Assembly: GCF_014202275.1 (NCBI RefSeq)
Contig: NZ_JACHGF010000003.1
Span: forward strand, 310,001 to 374,000
From: Rhabdobacter roseus
GTDB lineage: Bacteria > Bacteroidota > Bacteroidia > Cytophagales > Spirosomataceae
DNA: 64,000 nucleotides
Direction: 5' to 3'
Position numbers and translations under genes: made by a program. Each line of letters starts with the position of its first letter. The first letter of the stretch is position 1. This document shows positions 42,984 to 52,078 of the stretch, one piece after another. Under the pieces are notes generated by a model. The model was given only the letters and a program-made list of their open reading frames with translations. It was not told where the DNA came from and searched no databases.

Positions 42984-45900
42984 ATGAAGCAACGAATGAA
43001 GAAGTACCTTTTTGCCTTGCTTACGGGCTGCCTGGTCCTGGGCTGTGCGCCGAACAAAATGAATTCATCCGGTAAATCATTCAGCCCTACGCGAGCGGAG
43101 GGCCGCCGGGCCGAGGTACTTTTCCTGGGGCACAACAGCAAGCACCACGACTCGGGCAAGTACGCGCCCTGGCTGGCCATTAAGCTTTTCCAGAGCGGCG
43201 TGAACCTCACCTACACCACCGACCCGAACGACCTGAACCCCCAAAACCTGGGCAAGTACGACGGATTAATTATTTATGCCAACCACGAAGTGATTACGCC
43301 CGAGCAAGAGCGTGCCCTCAAGGATTTTGTGGAACAAGACGGGAAGGGGCTCATTCCGCTGCACTCGGCGGCGGGTTGCTTCCTGAATTCGGAATGGTAC
43401 CTCAAAACCATCGGCGGGCAATTTGCCTCCCACAAAACGGGCCGTTTCAAGAATACCATCCGGGTGGCTGATCATCCGGTAATGAAAGGCATTGCCCCTT
43501 TTGAAACCTGGGATGAAACCTACGTACATAAAAACCTCAACCCCGACAACATCATATTGGGCGAGCGTGTGGAAGGCAATGTGCGCGAGCCCTACACCTG
43601 GGTGCGGACCCAGGGCAAAGGCCGCGTGTTTTATACCGCCTACGGCCACGAGGACCAAACCTGGACCAACGGTGGCTTTCTGGACCTGGTCCGGAACGGG
43701 GTACTTTGGGCCCTCGGCCCGCAGGTACAGGAGCACATCGCGGCGCTGCAAATTCCCGACGTCAGCATTTACAAGGTCGACACCATGGCTCAGTACACCA
43801 AACGGCACGTGGTTTCTAAAATGCAGGAAGCTCTTGCTCCCGCCGAGTCCAACAAGCTCACGCAGGTGCTGGCCGACTTTGACCTACAATTATTCGCCGC
43901 CGAGCCGGACATCACCAACCCCATTGCCATGGCCTGGGACGAGCGGGGCCGCTTGTGGGTGGTCGAGTCCGTAGATTACCCCAATACCTTCAAAGAAACC
44001 GACGGAGCCTCCAACGATCGCATCAAAATCTGCGAAGATACCGACGGCGACGGCCGGGCCGACAAATTCACGGTCTTTGCCGATAGCCTTAACATACCGA
44101 CCAGTCTGGTCTTTGCCAACGGCGGGATCATCGTCTCGATGGCCCCCGACTTTGTGTTTATGAAAGATACCAACGGCGACGATGTGGCCGACGTTCGGCA
44201 GGTACTCATGACCGGCTGGGGTAAAAACGATACCCACGCCGGTCCCTCCAACCTGGTATACGGCTTCGACAACAAAATCTGGGGCGTGAATGGGTACTCC
44301 GGCTTTAATGGTACCATCGAGGGCAAGAACTACCGGTTTCCGCAGGGAGTGTACCACTTCAAGCCCGACGGCACCGACTTCAACTACCTGGGCAACAGCA
44401 GCAACAATACCTGGGGCCTGGGCTTTTCGGAAGACAACAACGTGTTTCTTTCGACGGCCAACAACACCCACAGCGCGTACTATTCCATGCCCGCCAGGTA
44501 CCTGCAACGAACCATCCCCGGCACCGACCCCTCCGTACAGTCAATCCAGAAAATCGACGGCCACTACGACGCCCACGCCCTCACGCCCAACCTGCGCCAG
44601 GTAGATGTAGTGGGCGGCTTTACCGCCGCCGCCGGGCACCACTTTTACACCGCCCGCGATTTCCCCAAAGAATACTGGAACCGCATTGCGTTTATCAACG
44701 AGCCCACCATGCGCTTGGTACATAACGCCATCATTGAGCCCGACGGGGCCGGTTTTAAGGAAAAAGACGGCTGGAATTTGCTGGCCAGCTCCGACGAATG
44801 GTTTGGCCCGGTGCAGGCCCAGGTGGGGCCCGACGGGGCCGTCTGGATTGCCGATTGGTACAATTTCATCATCCAGCACAATGTTTTCGTACCGGCCCAG
44901 TCGCCCGCGGAATTTATCCTGCCCTTCATCGAGCAGCCGCACGGCCAGGGCAACGCCTTCAGCAGCCCCCTGCGCGACATCGGCCACGGCCGGGTGTACC
45001 GGGTTGTTTATAAAAATGCCGCCAAGAAGCCCGCCCTTAAGCTCTCCAAAGACGATTTGCCCGGCTTGGTAGCCGCCCTGAAAAACGACAACATGTTTTG
45101 GCGCATGACGGCCCAGCGGCTTTTGGTAGAAGCAAAAAATCGTTCGGTAGCTCCTGAGCTGTACCGTATTGTGAACAACCAACAGGTGGATGAAATCGGG
45201 CTGAACAGTCCGGCGGTGCACGCGCTCTGGACCCTGCACGGCCTGGGGCTGCTAGATGGCTCCCAGCCCGAAGCGCTGGCGGTAGCTTCTCAGGCCCTCT
45301 CCCACCCGGCCGCGGGCGTCAGAAAAGCCGCCGCTCAGGTACTTCCCAAAAATGAGCAGAGCTTTGATTCGATCAAAAAATTAATGCAGGACCCTAACCT
45401 CAATACCCGCCTGGCGGCTATGGTAGCGCTCGTGGAACTACCCCCGTCCGAAAAAATGGGGGAAGCCGTTTTTCTGGCTTCACTGGAAGAACAAAATGCC
45501 AACGACAAGTGGCTGTCCAAAGCACTTTTAGCGGCCGCGATTACCCACGAGCGCGGCTTTTTGGCGGCGGCTACGAAATACGACCGCAAGTCGGAATTCA
45601 ACGAGCAGATTTTGAGCGCCCTACAGAAAGAAGTATATCCCCTGGGCCGCCGCAACGCGATGCTATTCCCCCCGGATGTGACCGGCAAGGAAATAACCCT
45701 TCGGGCCACGATCACCAAAGCCGCCGACCGCGCGCTGCAAGGATTTATGGCTGGGCAGGGTGGCCAGGAGGGCGGCTACGCGCTCTACATCCAGGACGGG
45801 AAAGTGGTCATGACGGTAAAACAGCACGGCATGGTGAGCCAGGCGGCAACCAGCCAGCCACTCCCCGACAAATTTGACCTGGTAGCCCACTTATCCCGAG

Positions 45901-46538
45901 ATGGGACCATGATCCTCGAAATAGACGGCAAACGCGCCGCGCAGGGAAAAGCCCACGGGCTGTTCATGGCTCCGCTGGCCAATACCCTCCGCACGGGCGA
46001 GGACGTGGAAGGCGACGATAAACTAGGTACCTACGCCGGACGATTCGGGTTTGTGGGTAATTTTCAGAATGCCGTCCTCGAGCTGAACCGAACCACAACT
46101 ATGGTAGCAACGCCGCCCGAAGTACCGGCCCGCGCGGCTACCGGCAAGGCTGCTTCCAACGCCCTGGTGATTGACCTAAAAGTAGTGCCCGACATGCTCC
46201 AGTACGACAAAAAGGTACTTACCGCCAAGGCCGGACAAAAAATGGTGATTAACCTGGAAAACCCCGACGGAATGCAGCACAACCTGCTCATCATCAAACC
46301 AGGTACTTTACAAAAGGTAGGTAAAGCCGCCGACGAGATGCTGACCGACCCCAAGGCGGCGGAGAAGCAGTACGTGCCCCAGATTCCGGAGGTACTTCAT
46401 GCCAGTCGGCTGGTCAATACAGGGGAGACCATCACCCTGGAATTCACGGCTCCCTCGGCCCCGGGCGACTACCCCTACGTATGTACCTTCCCCGGCCACT
46501 GGCGCGGCATGAATGGCATCCTGCGGGTTACGAAATAA
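42984..46538 (+). CDS. ThuA-dehydrogenase propeller-HEAT-LamG-cupredoxin fusion lipoprotein
   Basis: A 1184-residue lipoprotein (lipobox LVLGC near residue 21; ATG 42996 also possible). Residues ~40-255 are ThuA-like (VLFLGHNSKHHDSGKY, YDGLIIYANHE, LIPLHSAAGCF). About 295-700 is the PVC-type membrane-bound dehydrogenase propeller (AWDERGRLWVVESVDYP, CEDTDGDGRADKFTVFADSL, GAVWIADWYNF). About 715-870 is HEAT-like, ~885-1045 LamG/DUF1080-like, and ~1065-1184 a cupredoxin whose type-1 copper ligands are H1099, C1167, H1172 and M1176 (C-x4-H-x3-M). No CxxCH haem motif exists anywhere, unlike many relatives. Probably a periplasmic sugar oxidase that passes electrons to copper. Confidence 0.88.
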   Translation: MKQRMKKYLFALLTGCLVLGCAPNKMNSSGKSFSPTRAEGRRAEVLFLGHNSKHHDSGKYAPWLAIKLFQSGVNLTYTTDPNDLNPQNLGKYDGLIIYANHEVITPEQERALKDFVEQDGKGLIPLHSAAGCFLNSEWYLKTIGGQFASHKTGRFKNTIRVADHPVMKGIAPFETWDETYVHKNLNPDNIILGERVEGNVREPYTWVRTQGKGRVFYTAYGHEDQTWTNGGFLDLVRNGVLWALGPQVQEHIAALQIPDVSIYKVDTMAQYTKRHVVSKMQEALAPAESNKLTQVLADFDLQLFAAEPDITNPIAMAWDERGRLWVVESVDYPNTFKETDGASNDRIKICEDTDGDGRADKFTVFADSLNIPTSLVFANGGIIVSMAPDFVFMKDTNGDDVADVRQVLMTGWGKNDTHAGPSNLVYGFDNKIWGVNGYSGFNGTIEGKNYRFPQGVYHFKPDGTDFNYLGNSSNNTWGLGFSEDNNVFLSTANNTHSAYYSMPARYLQRTIPGTDPSVQSIQKIDGHYDAHALTPNLRQVDVVGGFTAAAGHHFYTARDFPKEYWNRIAFINEPTMRLVHNAIIEPDGAGFKEKDGWNLLASSDEWFGPVQAQVGPDGAVWIADWYNFIIQHNVFVPAQSPAEFILPFIEQPHGQGNAFSSPLRDIGHGRVYRVVYKNAAKKPALKLSKDDLPGLVAALKNDNMFWRMTAQRLLVEAKNRSVAPELYRIVNNQQVDEIGLNSPAVHALWTLHGLGLLDGSQPEALAVASQALSHPAAGVRKAAAQVLPKNEQSFDSIKKLMQDPNLNTRLAAMVALVELPPSEKMGEAVFLASLEEQNANDKWLSKALLAAAITHERGFLAAATKYDRKSEFNEQILSALQKEVYPLGRRNAMLFPPDVTGKEITLRATITKAADRALQGFMAGQGGQEGGYALYIQDGKVVMTVKQHGMVSQAATSQPLPDKFDLVAHLSRDGTMILEIDGKRAAQGKAHGLFMAPLANTLRTGEDVEGDDKLGTYAGRFGFVGNFQNAVLELNRTTTMVATPPEVPARAATGKAASNALVIDLKVVPDMLQYDKKVLTAKAGQKMVINLENPDGMQHNLLIIKPGTLQKVGKAADEMLTDPKAAEKQYVPQIPEVLHASRLVNTGETITLEFTAPSAPGDYPYVCTFPGHWRGMNGILRVTK

Positions 46539-46590
46539 AAACCCATTTTTATTTATTCATCCAATCAATCCTAAATCCTGTTGTTTTTCC

Positions 46591-47331
46591 ATGAAATATC
46601 CTCTTTTGAACATCTGTCTGGCTTTTTCTTTCCTGATACTAACGAGCCTGGCTGGCGCGAAAAGCGGCTCCCTGGCTTCCAGCCAGAAAAAACCCATTCG
46701 GGTACTTTTGGTAGGGGGTGGCTCTTCCCACGACTTTGACCGCTGGTACAAGCAGGAGGACGTCCAGACGCTTCAGAAAGACGGCCTCGCAACGGTAGAA
46801 TACACCGATGACCCCAGCACGATTCTTGCCAAACTACCTGGTATTGATGTACTATACCTGTCTAACAACCAACCCATTAAAGACGAGGCCACGCGTAAAG
46901 CCATCTTTGCTTTTGTGGACGCCGGCAAAGGCCTGGTGCTGGCGCACCCGGCCCTGTGGTACAACTGGGCCGACTGGCCAGAGTACAACCAGAAGCTCGT
47001 CGGCGGTGGCTCGAAGGGGCACAACAAGTACGGCCCCTTCGACGTAACCATCACGAACACTAAGCACCCCATCACCAAAGGGGTACCTGCTACTTTTAAC
47101 CTCGATGATGAGCTGTACTACTACCTGCCCGATGCCGCCGGTACCCCCATTGAGGTACTGGCTACGGCGAAAGCCGCCGATTCGGACAAAGTATTCCCGA
47201 GTTTGTTTGTGGTAAAGTACCCCAAGGGCCGGATTGTCGGCTTCGCTCTGGGCCACGATGCGGCCTCGCATACCATCGAGCCTTACCGAGTTATTTTGCG
47301 CAATGCCGTAAAATGGGCTGCCAAACGGTAG
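46591..47331 (+). CDS. ThuA-domain protein
   Basis: A 246-residue secreted protein from ATG 46591 with a signal peptide ending near residue 22. The ThuA class-I glutamine amidotransferase-like fold is shown by IRVLLVGGGSSHDFDRWY, GIDVLYLSNNQP, GKGLVLAHPALWYNW and a late GRIVGFALGHDAASH. It starts 52 nt after the fusion gene and is probably co-transcribed. ThuA proteins accompany Gfo/Idh oxidoreductases in 3-keto-sugar metabolism (ThuAB in trehalose use), matching the next gene. Confidence 0.88.
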   Translation: MKYPLLNICLAFSFLILTSLAGAKSGSLASSQKKPIRVLLVGGGSSHDFDRWYKQEDVQTLQKDGLATVEYTDDPSTILAKLPGIDVLYLSNNQPIKDEATRKAIFAFVDAGKGLVLAHPALWYNWADWPEYNQKLVGGGSKGHNKYGPFDVTITNTKHPITKGVPATFNLDDELYYYLPDAAGTPIEVLATAKAADSDKVFPSLFVVKYPKGRIVGFALGHDAASHTIEPYRVILRNAVKWAAKR

Positions 47332-47401
47332 ACAAGTACCTTTTACGCCCGGAAGCTTTATTTTATTTATTCAATACCTTTAAAAACAACCCATTACATT
47401 T

Positions 47402-48520
47402 ATGAGTCAGCAACAAATTACCGTCGTTATTGTAGGCATGGGCTTTGGAAAAGAATTTATCCCCATTTACCAGAGTCACCCCAACATTAAGGCGGTGGGT
47501 ATCTGTACCCGCAGCCAAAAAACCCGTGACGAACTGACGGCCAAATTTAACCTCGACCCCAACCTGGTTTTTGAACATTTTGAAGACGTACCCCAGCGCG
47601 ACGACGTAGACGCCATCCATATCGTGACGCCCGTGCCGGAGCACGCCCGAATGACCCTGGCCTCGCTGAACGCCAATAAGCACACGGCTTGCACCATTCC
47701 GATGGCCATGACTGTAGAAGACTGCACCGCCATCGTAGAAGCCAAGCGCCGCTCAGGCAAGGTATACATGATGATGGAGACGGCGCTTTACACCCGAGAG
47801 TTTCTGTACGGCCTAGCGCTGGCCGAAACCGGCCAATTAGGCCGCATTCAGTTTGTACGGGGCTCGCACATCCAGGATATGAGCATGGAAGGCTGGGACG
47901 AATACTGGAAAGGGTACCCGCCCATGCTCAACGGCACGCACGCCATTTCGCCCCTCCTGCGCATCAACAACACCAAGGCCGAAACGGTAGTATGCCACGG
48001 CTCGGGTCGGCTGTCTGACGACCTCGCCAGCCGCTATGGGTCACCGTTTGCCGTCGAAACCGCCACCTTCACCCTCAAAAACTCGGACGTTGTTGCGGAG
48101 GCTACGCGCTCGCTGTTTGATGTGGTGCGTCAGTACCGCGAGAGCTACGACGTGTACGGCACCAAGTTATCCTTTGAGTGGGAGCAGCTTCAGGATGAAA
48201 GCCACGTGCTTTTTACGGGCGGAGAAGACGCCGAGCGCATTGACGTGCCCGATACCGACGAGCGGCTGATCGAACCCATCAAGCACTTTACCAAGCGCGA
48301 AAAAATCGACGATCCCAACCACGTATCCTTTTTGCAGGGGGCCGGGCACGGCGGCTCACACCCCCACCTGGTGCAAGAGTTTGTGGCTGCCATTCTCGAA
48401 GGCCGGGACTCGGCCGTAGACGCGGCGCTGGCCGCCAACTACACCTGCGCGGGCATCTGTGCCCACGAGTCGGCCATGAACGGCGGCCAGCGTATCAACG
48501 TACCTACTTTTGACGAGTAA
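47402..48520 (+). CDS. Gfo/Idh/MocA-family protein lacking the EKP lysine
   Basis: A 372-residue cytoplasmic protein (no signal peptide). Nucleotide loop VVIVGMGFGKEF, then VDAIHIVTPVPEHARMT. Where the family has EKP this protein has TIP at residues 98-100 (ACTIPMAMT), so the conserved lysine is gone. The C-terminal domain has MEGWDEYWKGYPPMLNGTHAISPL and GAGHGGSHPHLVQEF, typical of a subfamily found in Bacteroidota sugar clusters. It may act on a substrate with different proton-transfer chemistry. Positioned between ThuA and a ketose 3-epimerase-like gene, probably one operon. Confidence 0.87.
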   Translation: MSQQQITVVIVGMGFGKEFIPIYQSHPNIKAVGICTRSQKTRDELTAKFNLDPNLVFEHFEDVPQRDDVDAIHIVTPVPEHARMTLASLNANKHTACTIPMAMTVEDCTAIVEAKRRSGKVYMMMETALYTREFLYGLALAETGQLGRIQFVRGSHIQDMSMEGWDEYWKGYPPMLNGTHAISPLLRINNTKAETVVCHGSGRLSDDLASRYGSPFAVETATFTLKNSDVVAEATRSLFDVVRQYRESYDVYGTKLSFEWEQLQDESHVLFTGGEDAERIDVPDTDERLIEPIKHFTKREKIDDPNHVSFLQGAGHGGSHPHLVQEFVAAILEGRDSAVDAALAANYTCAGICAHESAMNGGQRINVPTFDE

Positions 48521-48619
48521 GTGCTAGCCATAAAACCGGATCTCAGGTACCCGTAGCTATCGTGTATACTCGTGGCTATGGGTACTACTTACTCCATCCA
48601 TTATCCCCCGTACTTTCCT

Positions 48620-49468
48620 ATGCTTTTCGGCGCCAGTACCTTTATTTGGGCTTCTCCTTTTTCTACCCAACAGATTGACTTGCTTACCAAAGTCAAAAAT
48701 ATGGGCTACGACATCCTGGAAATAGCCGTAGAAGACACCCGTATCATTGACTGGGAAGTGGTAAAAACCGTAGCCCGCGACCTGGACTTAAAAATAACCA
48801 TCAGCGGAGCTTTTGGTACCGAGCGCGACATTTCCAGCGTGGAGCCTTTCTACCGTCAGCTAGGCAAAGAATACATCATGGATTGCATCCGGATTGCGGC
48901 CGACGTAGGTAGTCCCATTTTTGGCGGGCCGGTGTACTCCGCCGTGGGAAAAACCCGTCTGGTTTCGGACGAGCAGAAAAAACAAGAGCGCGCCTGGTGC
49001 GTAGAAATCCTGCAGGAAATTGGGAAAATGGCCGTCGACCTGGGCGTGGTGGTGGGTCTGGAGCCGTTGAATCGTTTTGAAACCGACATGATCAATACCG
49101 TAGATCAGGCACTTTCGATCGTGGGCGAAGTGGCGAGCCCTAACCTGAAAATCGTGCTGGACACGTTTCATGCCAACATCGAAGAAAAAGACATACCGGC
49201 CGCTATCCGCCAAATTGGCAAAGACCTCCTTTGCCACGTACAAGGCAACGAGAGCGATCGGGGTACGCCCGGCACGGGCCACCTGGAATGGACGGGTATC
49301 CAAGAAGCCCTGCATGAGATTGGGTACGAAGGCGCAATCGTCATCGAAACCTTTGGGCAGCCATCCAAAGAGCTGGCCCGCGCGGCCTGCATCTGGCGGC
49401 CGCTGGCCAACAGCGCCGACGAACTCGCCAGCGAAGGACTGGCCTTTTATCAAAAACTCTTTTTGTAG
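48620..49468 (+). CDS. D-tagatose/D-psicose 3-epimerase-like sugar epimerase
   Basis: A 282-residue TIM-barrel from ATG 48620; an upstream ATG at 48578 is possible. The metal site of ketose 3-epimerases is complete: E148 (GLEPLNRFETD), D181 (VLDTFHAN), H206 (CHVQGNESDRG) and E243 (VIETFG), with FGASTFIW at the N-terminus. It interconverts keto-sugars at C3. Together with ThuA and Gfo/Idh it suggests handling of 3-keto or rare keto-sugars. Followed by the convergent AI-2E gene. Confidence 0.9.
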   Translation: MLFGASTFIWASPFSTQQIDLLTKVKNMGYDILEIAVEDTRIIDWEVVKTVARDLDLKITISGAFGTERDISSVEPFYRQLGKEYIMDCIRIAADVGSPIFGGPVYSAVGKTRLVSDEQKKQERAWCVEILQEIGKMAVDLGVVVGLEPLNRFETDMINTVDQALSIVGEVASPNLKIVLDTFHANIEEKDIPAAIRQIGKDLLCHVQGNESDRGTPGTGHLEWTGIQEALHEIGYEGAIVIETFGQPSKELARAACIWRPLANSADELASEGLAFYQKLFL

Positions 49469-49501
49469 CTTCCGGCCCGTGGCCAAGTACCTTGCTGCGG
49501 G

Positions 49502-50527
49502 CTATTCTTCTTCTTTACCCATCAGGTACGCCAGCGGCTCCGTACCCGGAAGGTACTTGAACGAAATCTGTAGAATACTCGTAAGCGGAATGGCAATGAT
49601 AGCCCCAACCGGACCCCACAAAGCGCTGAAGCCCACCACGCAGGCAATGGTGATAAAGGGGTTCAGACCTACTTGTCTGCCTACAATCAACGGCTCCAGA
49701 AAGTAGCTCTCCACCACCTGCGCCACGGTCATCACGCCCAGTACTACCAGCACGCTCGAGCTATCACCCGATACCAGCGCCAGCAGGCACGCCAAACTAC
49801 CCCCAATGATGTTGCCCAGGTACGGAATAATGGCAAACAGGGCCGTGATGAGGGCAATCAGGACGGCGTATTTTACGCCACCGATCAGAAAGCCTACGGC
49901 ATACATGGCCGCCAGAATCGAAATCACTTTCAGGATTCCCCACAGGTACCCTCCGGCCGTCTCCCGGATTTCTTTCAGGGCTTTATGAGCCCGCGGTTGC
50001 TCCGCTTTGGGTACCGCCTTCAGAATGGCCCCTTTGATGCGCTCCCGTTGCGAAAGCAGTAGCACCACGTACACAATCATGAGCAGAAACCCCGTCACGC
50101 CCGACACCAGCGCCCCCAATATCGCACCGCCTCCGCTGCCCATCGTAGTGAGTAGTTTCTTGGCTTCTTCGATTTGTTTTTGGGGCGAAAGCCCAAACTG
50201 CTCTTGAATGTACCCCTGAAGCTGATCCAGCATCTCGTTAGCCTTTTGCTGCATTTGGGGCCAATCTTCGGCTACCGCTCCCACCTGAAAAGCCAGTAGA
50301 CCGCCCAGAAAAACAAAAAATAGAACAACCAGCAGCGTACAGGCCGTGATGGCCCAGCCCTCTCCTACTTTTTTCCGGAGTAGCCAGTCCAGCACGGGGT
50401 TCAGCATCATGGCCAGGATCATCCCGATGGCCAGGGGAATCAGAAAGGATTTTCCGAGGTATAAACCCACCGGAATGCCCACGACAAGCAAGAGCCAGCG
50501 TACCGGCGTAGCCAATTTTTCTTTCAT
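49502..50527 (-). CDS. AI-2E (UPF0118/PerM)-family membrane protein
   Basis: A 341-residue protein with about eight membrane segments and the family's central coiled region (DWPQMQQKANEMLDQLQ). Conserved parts include IPLAIGMILAMMLNPVLDWL, YLGNIIGGSLACLLAL, AQVVESYFLEPLIVGRQVGLNPF and LWGPVGAIIAIPLT. Members include the AI-2 exporter TqsA and sodium/proton exchangers, so the cargo cannot be assigned. It converges with the epimerase gene. Confidence 0.9.
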   Translation of the reverse strand: MKEKLATPVRWLLLVVGIPVGLYLGKSFLIPLAIGMILAMMLNPVLDWLLRKKVGEGWAITACTLLVVLFFVFLGGLLAFQVGAVAEDWPQMQQKANEMLDQLQGYIQEQFGLSPQKQIEEAKKLLTTMGSGGGAILGALVSGVTGFLLMIVYVVLLLSQRERIKGAILKAVPKAEQPRAHKALKEIRETAGGYLWGILKVISILAAMYAVGFLIGGVKYAVLIALITALFAIIPYLGNIIGGSLACLLALVSGDSSSVLVVLGVMTVAQVVESYFLEPLIVGRQVGLNPFITIACVVGFSALWGPVGAIIAIPLTSILQISFKYLPGTEPLAYLMGKEEE

Positions 50528-50889
50528 ATTAAGTTGGACAGAATTGCTTTTAAGGTGATATGCTATTTTAAAAGCGTTCCAGGGTACTTTACACCGCCGC
50601 CGAGGAAATAGTTGGCCAATTTTCTACCAAACCCAACCCTACTGTGGGGTCTATACGCTTGCTCACCGGGTACTTTGAGGAGCTCCGTGAGCAGGTACCT
50701 GTAAGAAATTCTTCACGGAACTACCTTCTGCCCGTTGGCAGCCTGCCTGGTGGGAGTAAAGTTGCTTGTTGGTAGCACAAAGTGGCGGCTTTACTATTTT
50801 TATTTTCTACGCTGTGATTTATTCGTCCTCCGCGCGAATAATTACGAAATAAAAGTACCTTTTGATGACTATCTGGAAGAGCAAATACC
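50528..50889. other. Intergenic region upstream of the AI-2E and sigma-factor genes
   Basis: This 362-nt gap holds the inverted repeat GCTTTTAA/TTAAAAGC (50546-50553/50568-50575) near the AI-2E start, three copies of the iterated motif, and a weak TCCGTGA/TCACGGA dyad (50684-50719). No ORF or RNA gene is recognised. Confidence 0.4.
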
Positions 50890-51399
50890 ATGAATGCAGC
50901 TGACAAATCGGATCTATTTCTCGCCGTTCTGGAATCCCACAAACGGATGCTGTATAAAATAGCGAACTCCTATTGTCCGGATCGTGAAGACCGGCAAGAC
51001 CTTGTCCAGGAAATGATTGGCCAGCTGTGGAAGTCCTTTGATCGCTACACCGATCAGTATAAATATTCGACCTGGATCTATCGCATTGCGCTGAATGTAG
51101 CCATTTCTTTTTATCGGAAAGAAAACCGCCGAAGAAACCTTTCTGATGCGCTGTCGGTCGAGCTATTGCACGTTCAGGAAGCAAGTACCCCCGACGAAGT
51201 AGAAGAACACCTAGGTCTTTTACAGCAATTTATTTCCGAGCTAAAAGAGCTGGACAAAGCGCTGATGTTACTCTATCTCGAAGAAAAGAGCCACAAAGAA
51301 ATAGCGGAGATCATGGGTCTCTCCGAAACCAACGTAGCCACCAAAGTAGGGCGCATCAAATCCCGATTGAAACAAAAATTTTCAACCTTAAAAACCTAG
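50890..51399 (+). CDS. ECF-type sigma-70 family RNA polymerase sigma factor
   Basis: A 169-residue sigma factor. Region 2 spans residues ~15-90 (DLVQEMIGQLWKSFDRY, STWIYRIALNVAISFYRKE) and region 4 ~115-165 (EIAEIMGLSETNVATKVGRI). Both domains are full-length with no extra C-terminal module. It is 5 nt from the next gene, a membrane protein that may act as its anti-sigma partner. It probably controls its own operon plus an unknown regulon. Confidence 0.93.
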   Translation: MNAADKSDLFLAVLESHKRMLYKIANSYCPDREDRQDLVQEMIGQLWKSFDRYTDQYKYSTWIYRIALNVAISFYRKENRRRNLSDALSVELLHVQEASTPDEVEEHLGLLQQFISELKELDKALMLLYLEEKSHKEIAEIMGLSETNVATKVGRIKSRLKQKFSTLKT

Positions 51400-51404
51400 C
51401 CAAC

Positions 51405-52070
51405 ATGGAAGACAAAGAAATTTTAGCCCTTTGGAAATCGTACGACCAAAAACTGGAACAAGCCCTGGTACTTCATCAGAAAAACGCCGAAGATATGACC
51501 CAAATCAAGGTTCAGTCGCTGCTAGCCTCCATGAAGCCTTTGAAGCTTTTTACCCTGGCAGTGGGCGTGCTGTGGGTGGCCTTCGTAGATATCATCTTGA
51601 TCAACATATTTCCGGCAGCCAATCTCTTTTTTCTGATTTCAGCCGGTATTCAGGTATTACTGACCAAACTAGCCCTAGGCGTATACCTTTATCAATCCCT
51701 GCTCATCCAGCGGGTCACCATCACAGATCCGATCGTGACGACCCAAAAAAGAATCGCCCAGCTGACCACATCCACGCTTTGGGTTACGCGTCTACTTTTT
51801 CTTCAGCTACCCGTCTGGACCACGTTTTATTTAAATAAAGGGATGTTTCAGGAAGGAAATAGTACCTTTTACTTCATCCAGGCCCTAGCTACGGTTTCAT
51901 GTACGTACCTGGCTCTCTGGCTTTTTTTCCACATCAAGTACGAAAACCGGAATCAAAAATGGTTTCGGTTGATCTTTGAAGGAAAAGAATGGACGCCGGT
52001 GATGAAGGCCATGGACCTTTTAGAGCAGATCAAAAACTATAACAACGAAGAGGCTAGGCCTACTTCCTAA
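51405..52070 (+). CDS. Four-helix membrane protein, possible anti-sigma partner
   Basis: A 221-residue protein with an N-terminal cytoplasmic helix (EDKEILALWKSYDQKLEQ) that could contact the sigma factor, then membrane segments at about 46-66, 70-92, 130-150 and 158-180, and a charged tail. There is no zinc-finger anti-sigma motif. No named family is recognised, but the 5-nt spacing from the sigma-factor gene makes a regulatory link likely. Confidence 0.7.
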   Translation: MEDKEILALWKSYDQKLEQALVLHQKNAEDMTQIKVQSLLASMKPLKLFTLAVGVLWVAFVDIILINIFPAANLFFLISAGIQVLLTKLALGVYLYQSLLIQRVTITDPIVTTQKRIAQLTTSTLWVTRLLFLQLPVWTTFYLNKGMFQEGNSTFYFIQALATVSCTYLALWLFFHIKYENRNQKWFRLIFEGKEWTPVMKAMDLLEQIKNYNNEEARPTS

Positions 52071-52078
52071 CCAACCGC

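Noticed and set aside
51901-51908. GTACGTAC as a further LacI operator (also about 58727-58733)
   Set aside because: Both lie inside genes and lack the full GGGTACGTACCC dyad and the TTTC flank.
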